From assembly GCA_963966185.1 (NCBI GenBank), contig CAWZYM010000183.1:146501-210500 (forward strand): a DNA stretch of 64,000 bases, written 5' to 3'. A program made the position numbers and the translations under genes. Numbering within the stretch: the stretch's first letter is position 1; each line of letters starts with the position of its first letter. The notes below the pieces were generated by a model. That model was not told the DNA's origin. It was given only the letters and a program-made list of their open reading frames with translations, and searched no databases. Below are positions 1-10,737 of the stretch, in pieces. This stretch comes from Rhabditoides inermis. Taxonomy: Eukaryota > Nematoda > Chromadorea > Rhabditida > Rhabditidae.

Positions 1-227
1 ATCAGGACAACACGTGCATGTTTATACCGTGCATAAAGACCGTGAGACTTTTTTTTACGCGGTTGTATATGACTTGACAAGTCATTGATTGTTCATTTCA
101 GTTTGCCGAGAGCGACACCGGCATGGATCACGTACTGTATGTTCGCATGAGCAATGACGATTGCCCAGATATCCATACTCTACACTCTGAACAACTCGCA
201 GTGCTGGGAAACGCCGAAAAGTGTTGA
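1..227 (+). CDS. PAN/Apple-like secreted protein, 3' end (partial)
   Basis: Last two coding exons of a gene entering from the left edge. Exon <1-41 encodes a cysteine-containing strand (DNTCMFIPCIK) and ends at a GTGAGA donor; the next exon runs 102-227 after a TTTCAG acceptor and ends with TGA. The final exon (FAESDTGMDHVLYVRMSNDD, then CPDIHTL) aligns almost residue for residue with the last exon of the complete gene at 23824-24290 on the other strand (FAETGTGMNYGLYIRMSKDE, then CPDIDTL), including exon boundary and phase. That paralog has a signal peptide, so this one is probably secreted too. Ligand unknown. The PAN/Apple assignment rests on cysteine spacing in the paralog. Confidence 0.7.
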
Positions 228-782
228 AGTTTTGACAGCAACAAACCCAACTTATCGTCTTTATCGTCCTTTCGCTATTGCTTTACACATCTTTTTCTGA
301 AGAATAAATAATACATGCACGATTTAAAAAAAAAACTAGCAGAGAATACTAGCAGAAAAGCCCCTTCCCCACACACACACTTTGCGAAATACCCTGCTCG
401 TAGCTTCGGTAGCCTACTGGATGCGGGATCGTCGAAACGACTACCAGCTTGAACAGCTAGCCTCCACTTCAGTTGGCCGACGAACCTGCGAGCAGCGCTC
501 GCTATTGCCAAGAATCAAAGCGAGAACAAATTATTCATTAATACATTAATTAGCGAGTCCGATGCTCTCTCACGTCCAGATTCTTATTTCATATAGCTAC
601 GAGTCCGACACGAAATCTGCGTCTTCGAAAGAAATATCAGAGTTGATTATTTCTTAAAGGTACAGTGGCGCATTATTTTGACCCCCCAGGCGATACTGGA
701 CCCATGGAAATGTAAGATATACAAAAATTGAACGATACAAGGCCGTTAGAGCGTTACCCAGTCAATTACCCAAGTCAGTTGG
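228..782. other. Intergenic, nothing recognised
   Basis: No supported gene, RNA or repeat. Short ORFs here lack splice support, composition bias or recognisable motifs. Confidence 0.5.
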
Positions 783-791
783 GTAATAGAA

Positions 792-1561
792 GGCATCCTG
801 TAAAATTCAACAATTCAACAATTCAACAACTGGGAAAATTCAACAATTCGGAAAACTCAACAACGAAAAATTCAACAACAAATGACGTCATAGCGAAATT
901 TTCTGAGTGTCTCCAAATAACGGGCCCGTTCAAGAGTTCCGTATTTGTTTGGGGGACCCGGCCCTGTTTTTTAATGAATGTGTTTTGCGAAGTGTTTTCA
1001 TCATTTATTGTTGGAGGTATACGTCTACAAACTATTTCAACTACGTTTACAATTCTGAGAAACAGTCCTGATCGGAAATTGAAAACAGTCCTGATCGGCA
1101 GTCCCGATCGAGAACTCTGCGATTGAGTGCACGCCGATGCAGCTCAACTAATGCTACGCGACCTGTACAGCCAGTTTGTATTCTGTATACACGCACTAAA
1201 GCATCCGAACTGCACGTCGCGTCGAACTGCTGCAAATGTTCGGCCCACTTCTCTTCTATTATACTATGTCATTGACAACATGATCTGAGCTGTGAGAAGG
1301 TTAGCAGACGTGTGCATGCAACTAGAGCTCATCAGTAAATAAAAGTACGTCGCAAAAACATTACATTCGTCGGTTTCATTAAAAAAAGGCCGGATTCTCC
1401 GGAACCCAGTACAGAACTCTCGAACGGGCCCGTTATTTAGAGACACTCAGAAAATTTCGCTATGACGTCATTTGTTGTTGAATTTTTCGTTGTTGAATTT
1501 TCCGAATTGTTGAATTTTCCCAGTTGTTGAATTGTTGAATTGTTGAATTTTACAGGATACC
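792..1561. mobile_element. Mutator-type non-autonomous element (long-TIR MITE)
   Basis: A 770-bp element with near-perfect terminal inverted repeats of about 150 bp. The left end starts GGCATCCTGTAAAATTCAAC and the right end is its reverse complement with one mismatch; both arms also share a TGACGTCA palindrome and ACGGGCCCGTT. It is flanked on both sides by the 9-bp direct repeat GTAATAGAA (783-791 and 1562-1570), a clean target-site duplication. Nine-bp duplications with long TIRs are typical of Mutator/MULE elements. The interior has no coding capacity, so it must be mobilised in trans. Arms contain (ATTCAACA)n-like subrepeats. Confidence 0.9.
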
Positions 1562-1570
1562 GTAATAGAA

Positions 1571-2043
1571 CGTTCAAACTTGCGCCATTTTACATTGGGC
1601 GCACTAATGTTAAAATGTATAGGTAGGGCGCGGGAATATCAAAAATGGCGCGAAAACAGCAACATGTGACAAGCGCTGCCCAGTGAGTGGAAATCAGCTG
1701 TTTTCTTCTATTGTGTTTATGATTTCGTTGTTTTTATTTTATAATACTGTTCTTGAACACTCCTTTTTTGCTTGTATGAAACATGTGTACGGGCAAATGT
1801 TCTCTGTAAGATTGTCCTTGGCTGTGTCTGTTTCGAAACGCATTCTTCACTACTATTTGACGTAGTCATTCATTCATTATTTTTTTATTCATATCAATAT
1901 GTCAACAATGTGAGAAGTATTATCGAATATATGTAGACATCATCACACAATTTATGTGTCATTGTACTCATACGACGTTGTATTCGTCCATTCTAATTTA
2001 CAAACAATACATATTGTTTACGATGTTGTTCTGTGTTCAATAT
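1571..2043. other. Spacer downstream of transposase gene
   Basis: AT-rich spacer between the Mutator-type element and the stop codon of the THAP-transposase gene. No gene or terminal inverted repeat recognised. Confidence 0.4.
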
Positions 2044-5002
2044 CTATTCATCCTCGTCTTCCGACTCGCTCTCCCCATCCTCACTCTCTTCCGTCTCGTC
2101 CTCGGACGTGTCGGAATCGGACATCTTGCCAAAGTCGCCCAGCTTGATGAGCTCTTGCCTCTCATTCTCTCCAATTTCCTCCTCCTCCTCGTCTGACTCG
2201 GCCTCGGTGTCGAGGTTGACATCACCTTTCAGGGGCAGAGTGCCCTTCTTCTTCCTCCTCGGTTCAGCCGGGAAGTGCACGGTTGCAGCTGCCTCAAGGG
2301 CCCCCTCCATGCAGTTCTTCCTCCACTTGTTGGGAGGGCGCACAGGGTACTCCCTGGGAACCAGCTTGCCTGCAAGGGCCTTGCTGGCCACCATGCGAGT
2401 CTTGCGCACAATGCCGTTGATCTTCTCATCCAGCCTGATCATCCTGTCTTCATTGTTGGTGAGCACAGCCATGTCGGTGCGGTGCATGTACGCGGTCTTC
2501 TTGCTGTAACAGAAAATTTTATACATGACCGTCTTGGAATCGCACTCACTAGAAGATATTTTTCGGCAGAAATATGCGACACGCCATCGAGTTGAACGAC
2601 TCGACACGGCTGGTCGTCTGCTCCGGCGCACAGCGCGCGACGCTCTCCAGGAAATCCTCGTTCTGGATCACGCTCGACAAGAATTTGATCTCCTTCACAT
2701 TCAGCTTCTTCATCTCTATCTTCTTTCCCTTTGCATCTCTCTGCCCGTGCATACACTTGAAGACGTGCTTGAACTTGCTCTCTTTCTGAAACGTAATACA
2801 TTTGGCATTTCCGCGCTCTAATCATTTGTTTGCAACATTTCGCAAGATTCATTTATATGTTTTTCAGGATCATAATTGTCTCCACCTTTGCCCCCTGCTC
2901 CCTTGGCTTGTCACTCTCCCCGATTGGCATCATCATGTGAGTCATGTTTTATATTGTCTCTCTTGTGTCCCTTTTCACCTTGGTCCACTTGTGTTTGTCT
3001 TGTACGTGGTAGAGGATGGACTTGACGAGCTCCTTCGCCAGTTCCCCACGCCCTTTGGCGGCGCTGATCGCGAACCAGACATGATTCTGGATGTGCGGCC
3101 AGTACGCCTTGAGGCGCGCGCGCATCTTAGCCTCCAACTTCTGTAAACATTGCAAACGTTAGACTTGCCTTGCCTCTCAACTGTTTCACTTTTTCTCAGA
3201 TTACCTGCTTGACCTTTTTCTTGAGGTTCTTGGTCACGTGCCACTTGTCGAGATAGTGGATCACGTGCTTGTAGCAGTCGGCCATGAACTTGTTGATGGC
3301 CGAGTGCTTGTCGGTCGTCATCGACCGCAGCTTGAACTTCTTGTCCATCTGTGTGTCGATCTGCTCCATGAGCAAACGGAAACACTCCTTCTCCATCAAC
3401 GGAGAGTTGTTTCCTGAATATCTCCCTCCCTCCCTCCCCCCTCCCTCCCTCCCTCCCTCCCTCCCTCCCTCCCTCCCTCCCTCCCTCCCTCCCTCCCGAG
3501 TCCGGTGACCCACTCGAGCATCGCGTATCTGCAGATCTTAGCACAGTGTCCCTGCGTGTCGTGCATGCCGTCCCCAATCAGATCGAGCAAGATCTTGCCC
3601 TGAATGTATTGCATTATTGTGTGTTTTCAGGATCATCGTCTGCGCCACTCTGTCCTGTCCACTCTCTTCTCTCGAGACAGGTATTGATATTGATTGATAT
3701 TGGTTGTATTGATTGATTGGTTGTATTGATTTGTTTGACACCCTGCTCACGTTTTCCTTGTTGTGTTGGTTGAGCTCTTCAACCTTGTCCCACCACTCCT
3801 TCTCTCTCATTGCAATCTCTCGATCGACTGCGGGGTAGGCATAGCGCTTCACGATCCTGTAGTAGGTGCGCTTCGAGAACAGCGCTTGTCCCATCTGCTC
3901 CGCGCGCACAATCAGATTCTGAAGAGAGAATGGCTGTTTTAGGAAATGATGTTTCGATGGTCTGTGACTTATATGTTTCTGATATTCACCTCATATGCTC
4001 CCCCCGCGAAGTGGTTGCTTAGTGCTATTTGGATGTTGGCTTGAATCTCTCCCTTGCCCTTCTTTCCCAACGGCTTGAGAATAGGAGACGATGACCACCT
4101 GAATTAGTTGTATTCAAAAACTTGACAGTAGCGCACGAGAGAGAGAGAGGGATAGAGGGAGAGAGAGGGGGGGAGGGATAGAGAGAGAGGAAAAGAGAGA
4201 GAGGGAGGGAGAGAGATAGGGAGAGATCGCTCACTTGTAGTGCTTGCACAACGTGCACTCAAATATGACAGCGAAGGCAGAGCCCGTGTCCACGATCTTG
4301 TATCCAGTGACGTCGCCCTTGTGGCATCCCGGGCAGAGAGATATCATGGGGAGGAGCAGCTTCATCTGCTCAATGTGGATCGTGTAGTTCTCGTGCTTGT
4401 TCTTGTACTCCACATTGCATTCCATCTCCATCTGCTCCTCGTTCTCCGTGTCTATCTCACTCCCCCCTGTCCAGTCAGAGTCTTGTTCGTGAATAGGATG
4501 ATGAGACGGGTAGTCTCTCTCCGTGTCCTTCTCTCGCATAGCTTCCTCGCACGCAGCCATGATACCCTCCACAGATGACTTCAACTTGGCCGTGTCCTAA
4601 ACACCACACTATTTATATGTGTATTGCGGAATAATTCACCTTGAAATCTATTTTGTCCACGTCGATGGGATTGTCCCAATTCTCTTCCTTTGTGTCATTG
4701 GCGTATTCCTTGACGCGCGCTTCGTACTCCTTCGATCCCATTTTCATCTGTAATGTTATCAATCAATCAATCAAAATCCCGATGGTGTTATTTCAACACA
4801 CCGGTAACACGTTATTCCTCCTTCTTCCATTAGTGTCCTCCTTCGAAAAATGACGAGGGCACAGTCTCAACGAAATGGACTTGATATGCAACTCTTCTTT
4901 CAGACCAAGGGCCGCCACCCAGCGATCCGCCTGCTCAGTCTTCCTGGGCGCCCGTATGAGCTCGGAATCAGTGGCTCCACACCCGTGACAGGTTAGTCCC
5001 AT
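2044..5002 (-). CDS. THAP-domain DDE transposase, Kolobok-like
   Basis: About ten exons (minus strand): 5002-4802, 4747-4640, 4596-4235, 4098-3990, 3918-3751, 3599 to about 3508, 3413-3205, 3140-2979, 2785-2550, 2503-2044. Exon 1 begins with ATG and encodes a THAP-type C2CH zinc finger (CHGCG, a central W, then CPRHF and a final proline). Later exons carry C-x2-C pairs, GDGMHDTQGHCAK (first catalytic Asp candidate), TTDKHSAINKF and DKWHVTKNLKKK (second Asp region), and TSRVESFNS (Glu). The last exon encodes a basic segment followed by a very acidic tail. THAP plus this DDE order fits Kolobok transposases, which insert at TTAA. Exon phases agree everywhere except across a (GGGA)n tract between exons 6 and 7, where frame cannot be closed, so the copy may be inactive. 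Source of nuclear transposition activity or a domesticated derivative. Confidence 0.75.
3421..3497. repeat. (CCCT)n / (AGGG)n microsatellite
   Basis: About 77 bp of CCCT repeats with one CCCCCC interruption, located exactly between exons 6 and 7 of the transposase gene. On the coding strand it reads GGGA repeats, giving spurious Gly-Arg-Glu-rich ORFs. Confidence 0.95.
4136..4226. repeat. GA-rich microsatellite
   Basis: Imperfect (GA)n/(GGGA)n tract inside the intron between exons 3 and 4 of the transposase gene. Confidence 0.9.
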
Positions 5003-5185
5003 CTAAGTTGTTTTCATATTCGTAACAAATGAGAGCGCATCAGGTCAGGTACAACCGTTTTCGTTGTTGAAAAAAAACATGTAAACTTGTAACATATATG
5101 TTTCATTCAGTGGGATTGATTCCAATTCTTTATCAATGTCAGTCAGCAATCAATAGTCAATCGTTTGAGAAAAAAGTGACGATTA

Positions 5186-6149
5186 TTATTGCTTGAATCC
5201 CGTGTACTTGCTGTTCTTGTCGGGAAAGGCGTCGACGATTTTGCCGCGCGCGCATGCGCACCCTCGCGCACCCTCGCGCACCCTGCGGGAATGGGAACGC
5301 GATGTCCGTTTCCGAGATATCCATGCACGAGAGATGTGAAATTTACGTAGGCGTAGTGACGAAGATTCCTAGAAACAATGCATTGATAAATGTACAAATA
5401 TTCATAACCCACTTCTTCTTCAGGTTCGTGTCGACCGCGCTGATCTCGCCGCCGCGCCGTTTCACTGTTTGGAGAGCGGAGAGAGCCGCCACCCGCACAT
5501 ACTGTAAAATGTTTTATAAGTTTTGTATACTGTTCGATTTTTTGTATTGTGACTGTTTTGTTGTGATCTGTGAGTCGTGTATGCAGTTTGGATGAATTAT
5601 ATGTGATAAAGATTGACCTGTTTGTCGATGCACATGGGCTTGAAGGTTTTCGTGTGCGTGATACATGAGAGATCACCGACTGCATCCTGCAAGGAGACGG
5701 AATACCTGGTAGTAGCAGTCTCCTTGCAGCAATAGGCTGCAGCTGGGGTCATTCCCGGAAGTAGGATGCACTCGCCACACAGGCACCAGTCCAAGCCGTT
5801 CGTGCGGGACTCAGGCAGCAGCTGTTCAAGAACTACATTGTACCTGAAAGCATCATACAACATCATACAACTTCAATTACTAACTTTGCGAAACGTGGTA
5901 GGATAACGGGTTACTGTAGGTTATTGATTTGTAGAGTCTTACGGTAATGTGAGGTTCGGGGTCAGATTTTGTAATGGTGAAATCATACTTCTTCTCCCGG
6001 TCTTCTTCCTATTTTATCTGATCGTCGGTCATAAGACCCTTCTCCACAACGTAGATGTCAAACTCGGAAGCGCTCGGATAGCTCTCGTACACATTGTTCT
6101 CTGAGTAGAACGACATCAACTCATTCTCGTCAAACTCGATTTCCGCCAT
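5186..6149 (-). pseudogene. P2X7 C-terminal (ballast)-like domain protein, broken
   Basis: Starts at ATG 6149 with an acidic N-terminus and continues through exons near 6149-5943, 5843-5618, 5515-5420 and 5372-5186. The middle exon has the hallmark WCLCGECILLP, YCCKE and CITHTKTFKPMCIDK cysteines seen in the cytoplasmic zinc-binding ballast of P2X7 receptors and in many invertebrate P2X7-C-like proteins; the last exon has HYAYVNFTSLVHGYLG and IPAGCAR, with the expected FPDKNSKYTGFK ending in another frame. No channel transmembrane segments are present. Breaks: in-frame TAG at codon 47 (6011-6009), a phase mismatch between exons 1 and 2, and a frameshift at a 10-bp direct repeat near 5256-5285. 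Its position just upstream of the THAP transposase in the same orientation suggests the two may belong to one element. Confidence 0.65.
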
Positions 6150-6362
6150 TCTGAATGCACACTGTCTGTAAATAGTATCGACAACAACAATACAAAACTG
6201 AGAAAATCATATGGTTTATCAAAATGTGACTTGCAAGAGGTTCAGTCTCCATGTCAATCAATTTGCTTGCGCACTTTCGGTTGTTTTTCTCTCAAGAGTT
6301 CATCCACTTCTCCACGCATCTGTCACCCTCTCGGGAAAGGAAGCGGTCTCAGCGCGCGCTGA

Positions 6363-6445
6363 CACAATGAGTGGCGTGGCGCAGTGGATAAGAGAGTGGG
6401 CTACCACTCAACGGTCGCGACGGCCGCGAGTTCGATTCCTGTTTG
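6363..6445 (+). mobile_element. tRNA-derived SINE head
   Basis: Contains an A-box-like TGGCGCAGTGG (6374 on) and a B-box-like GAGTTCGATTCC about 50 bp later, with tRNA-like spacing but no complete cloverleaf. Interpreted as the RNA polymerase III promoter part of a SINE rather than a functional tRNA. Confidence 0.6.
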
Positions 6446-6779
6446 CAACTTTGTCTGAAACATATAAGATGAAGACTGCCAGAATCCGATAGTGGGATTT
6501 GAAACCACGTTCCGCAATGTGTGACAATTTCGCGCGAATTCAAAATTTCTGTTACCCAAGGCTTCCGCTAAACGCCTCTGTTCCTTTAAAAGTACTTGCG
6601 CAAAGAGTGTCAGTTTGACCCAATACCCAATTCAACAGAAGCGCATCCATAAGACGTTTGCAAATACACAAACCTGCAGCACATCTCTTCCTAATTTTAA
6701 ACACTTTCTCTCTCTGTTTACGTATTTATCTCCCTTTCCGGGGAAAGAGTCACCCCTGGGTCGCGCTCTATTCAATGTG

Positions 6780-8605
6780 GCGCAAAAAGCCAGGAAGGGG
6801 GAGAGGGCGGCCCGGCAGCACTTTCGACAGCAACATCAGCAGCTGGAAGAGAAGATCAGAACAAACCTCACCACACAGTCGCTCGCCGCCACTGCCACAG
6901 CATCGACTAGAGCAAGAAGGGAAGAAGAGCGGGAGGAAAGGAAGAGTGCGTTCAAAATCGAACGAATCAGAGAGTGAGGACGGTCCTCGCCAACGAGAAC
7001 CACCTCCCAATCACTCCCACCTCCGAAATCGATCGGATATACGAACATACTACTGTATTCTACAGTATCCCTCCCTCCCCACCTCTCTCTCTGACTCCTC
7101 AATTGTGCCTGGGTCAGCATCGGCTGCAACACAGCGGCGGCAGGGCAGGTCCAGCACGGTAGGGCCGAAAGATGGGGGCAGCGGCTTCGGGGGCGGAGGG
7201 TCCAGGAAGGGGGAGAGGGCGGCCCGGCAGCACTTCCGACAGCAACATCAGCAGCTGGAAAAGAAGATCAAAACAAACCTCACCACACAGTCGCTCGCCG
7301 CCACTGCCACAGCATCGACTAGAGCAAGAAGGGAAGAAGAGCGGGAGGAAAGGAAGAGTGCGTTCAAAATCGAACGAATCAGAGGAAAGAGAGAGTGAGG
7401 ACGGTCCTCGCCAACGAGAACCACCTCCCAATCACTCCCACCACCGATATCGATCGGATAAACGAACATACTACTGTATTCTACAGTATTTCTCCCTCCC
7501 TCCCCACCTCTCTCTCTGACTCCTCGATGGTGCCTGGGTCAGCATCGGCTGCAACACAGCGGCGGCAGGGCAGGTCCAGCACGGTAGGGCCGAAAGATGG
7601 GGGCAGCGGCTTCGGGGGCGGAGGGTCCAGGAAGGGGGAGAGGGCGGCCCGGCAGCACTTCCGACAGCAACATCAGCAGCTGGAAAAGAAGATCAAAACA
7701 AACCTCACCACACAGTCGCTCGCCGCCACTGCCACAGCATCGACTAGAGCAAGAAGGGAAGAAGAGCGGGAGGAAAGGAAGAGTGCGTTCAAAATCGAAC
7801 GAATCAGAGGAAAGAGAGAGTGAGGACGGTCCTCGCCAACGAGAACCACCTCCCAATCACTCCCACCACCGATATCGATCGGATAAACGAACATACTACT
7901 GTATTCTACAGTATTTCTCCCTCCCCACCTATCTCTCTCTCTCTGACTCCTCGATGGTGCCTGGGTCAGCATCGGCTGCAACACAGCGGCGGCAGGGCAG
8001 GTCCAGCACGGTAGGGCCGGAAGATGGGGGCAGCGGCTTCGGGGGCGGAGGGTCCAGGAAGGGGGAGAGGGCGGCCCGGCAGCACTTCCGACAGCAACAT
8101 CAGCAGCTGGAAGAGAAGATCAAAACAAACCTCACCACACAGTCGCTCGCCGCCACTGCCACAGCATCGACTAGAGAAAGAAGGGAAGAAGAGAGGGAGG
8201 AAAGGAAGAGTGCGTTCAAAATCGAACGGATCAGAGGAAAGAGAGAGTGAGGACGGTTCTCGCCAACGAGAACCACCTCTCAATCACTCCCACCTCCGAT
8301 ATCGATCGGATAAACGAACATACTACTGTATTCTACAGTATTTCTCCCTCCCCACCTCTCTCTCTCTCTGACTCCTCGATGGTGCCTGGGTCAGCATCGG
8401 CTGCAACACAGCGGCGGCAGGGCAGGTCCAGCACGGTAGGGCCGGAAGATGGGGGCAGCGGCTTCGGGGGCGGAGGGTCCAGGAAGGGGGAGAGGGCGGC
8501 CCGGCAGCACTTTCGACAGCAACATCAGCAGCTGGAAGAGAAGATCAAAACAAACCTCACCACACGGTCGCTCGCCGCCACTGCCTCAGCATCGACTCCC
8601 ACCGT
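6780..8605. repeat. Five tandem 425-bp repeats
   Basis: Landmark GGCCCGGCAGCA recurs near 6809, 7221, 7646, 8073 and 8498, spacing 412, 425, 427 and 425 bp. Units are about 95% or more identical by eye, differing in short (CT)n runs and a few substitutions. Each unit keeps an open plus-strand frame starting around a GTGCCTGGGTCAG segment and encoding a Gly-rich stretch, then RKGERAARQHFRQQHQQL, then a Thr/Ala- and Arg/Glu-rich helix ending at a TGA. Either a minisatellite carrying a fortuitous ORF or tandemly copied exons; no family recognised. The last unit is truncated where it abuts the following fragment. Confidence 0.85.
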
Positions 8606-8893
8606 GTCCGCCGTTTGACTCAACTCGCCTTGAAGGCAGTTCCCTTGTAGAGAACCGAGATCTCTTCGACACGCCCTCCAGCAATCTGCGTCGTCACCAC
8701 AGGGAGGACGAAGTTCGTGTCTCCGGTGAGCAATCTGATCATTTTGAAAGTTAAACAAAAGTATATTGTTTGGTAACGCCTAACAACTATACAAATCAGG
8801 AATCCGTCGAGGTACGTCTTGAAGGTGATGTAACTCTTGGAAGCGGTCCTCCTCCACAATGTTGCGCATCAGCGGAATGTTGTGCGTCACCTA
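8606..8893 (-). pseudogene. Fragment resembling propionyl-CoA carboxylase alpha
   Basis: Minus strand. One piece reads VTHNIPLMRNIVEEDRF in one frame and continues as SYITFKTYLDGF in the next, matching the order VTHNI-(x)-RF-(x)-ST-(x)-F-(x)-DGF of the PCCA biotin-carboxylase C-terminal part; a second piece (EEISVLYKGTAFKA) resembles the later MSIQFLGTVYKV-like strand. The intervening roughly 100 residues of the family are absent and the frame is broken, so this is a decayed fragment. It directly abuts the 425-bp repeat array. The assignment is from memory of family motifs and is tentative. Confidence 0.4.
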
Positions 8894-8989
8894 ACAACAT
8901 CTAGGTAACAACAACGGCAAGTTCCAGAATAAAATGGAAATAGACAGTCTTCTTAAGTCAATCATTGAGATGGTCACCTGGCAGATAAT

Positions 8990-10737
8990 CTCTACAACTA
9001 CATTACTAATCCTAGCCTCCGTTTAACTACGTGAAAATCTTGATTTAAAAAAGGCCGCGCAACGGGGGAGGAACGTGCTAGAATATGGCAAACACGGCGC
9101 GGGCCCAGCGGGCGGCTGCGGGGTGGGGCGGGAGCGGCGCGGACCAACGCTTGGAAATCCGCGACGGCCACGTTAGGTCGAGGTTGTTGTCTTTGGTGAC
9201 TGGAATGAAAAGACAAATTCGTACACTCTCTTCGACTTGCGCGTTGCCGGGACGAACAAAAAATTATACATACAAGCGAGAAGCGAGGAAAACATACGAT
9301 GAAATAATTTAAGAAGGACGAAAAATAAAATAAATCACGGACCGCAAATGAAATAACCTGAAATAATTAACTCAAATAACCTGTGGTTTATAGACGGTGC
9401 AACCACCGAACACAAAAACTACTACAAGCCAGTGACAGGAGACCGGTAAAAAAGAGAAAAAAACGAGAGAAAGATTTCTACCAAACCATGAAAAAAAATC
9501 AGAATCCACCGAAGATAAAAAAAAGCAAAACAGAACAACCGCACAGAGTAAACGAAACACGTAGAATGGAGAGAGAATGCGCGAGATGTCCCAACGTTGA
9601 CAAGGACACCTACGCAGTTATACGCAGCGCGCGCGCTGCGCGGCAAATTCAAATGTACAATTTTACGTGACTGGTTGGAACATGGTAACGCGAATGACTG
9701 TTCTGGAACAAGTCATTCCACCCACTTTGTCGACGACGGTGCGGTCAAATAGCGACGCAACGACGCTAGAAAGGTAATTTTGAAAAAAATATCATCTGAT
9801 TCAACTTCAACACGATAAAACAGTTCGAAAAATGTGCGCTGACGATGGGCGCAATAAGCGACGAGCGTCCCTATCCCGGACAGAGTTTACACTTCCTCTG
9901 CGTGTCTGCCGCTGCTCGCGTGCTCTAGTCGTCGCTCCTCTAACCCCACTGCGGTTATTCCAGCTGGCTCTTTGCACATGTAAACTCATGCATTTTCTCA
10001 CTAGATTTCGACTATTTCGCGTTTTATATTCGTATATTTCGTCATTTGTGATTGGTGTATAATGTCACAACCAGTTTCGGGCCGGATTATCATTTTCAAT
10101 CGGTTCACTCGTATCGTGCGGTCAATCAATTGATGGTTGGCATTCCAGGCGGCTGCTAGTTGATGATGGCTTCGCTTGCCATAGCCTTGGACCCTCTGCC
10201 CTTTGTGGCTTGATGAGCGGGCGATTGGTCGTCCTCTCGTAAACGATGTTCGAGGTGAACTCGTTTCAGCAGTGCCGCCCGTACCTCGCCACTGCCTCCC
10301 GTACCGCCGATGACATGGACGAGCTGCACAAAAGTGGGTGTCACGCACGCGTTTGAAATTGATTTGCGTACGAGCTGTTCAGAAGACCAAGTTCGCGGTG
10401 GGCGACATGGTGCGACGGGTGTGTGCATGAACGTGCCCATGTTCACGGTGAGTTGAATAGTAACTTACGCGTTTACCTTACTCATTCAGAAACGTCGTCA
10501 CCCGCGTACTCGTACTTCTTCGACCTTCTCGCTGCATCTACCTCCTGCCCACATCTACATCTACTCTCCTTTATCTTCTCTCACAACGACAAGTAAGGTA
10601 ACTCTTTATGAATACGTAATAACAATAAATGTAAGCTACAATCAATAACATCAACAATGCATGCATCTCAATAATGTATGATATCGAATTCAAGATAACA
10701 GGAGTATGAGTGCGAGTGCATAGATACCTGTGTACCT
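8990..10737. other. No gene recognised
   Basis: About 1.7 kb without a supported gene. A short segment near 10382-10430 (TKFAVGDMVRR) follows an AG acceptor-like site and looks like the basic end of a retroelement-type protein, but it stops quickly and is not called. Confidence 0.4.

Noticed and set aside
2033..2509. 158-codon plus-strand ORF rich in Ser
   Set aside because: Antisense shadow of the acidic last exon of the THAP-transposase gene.
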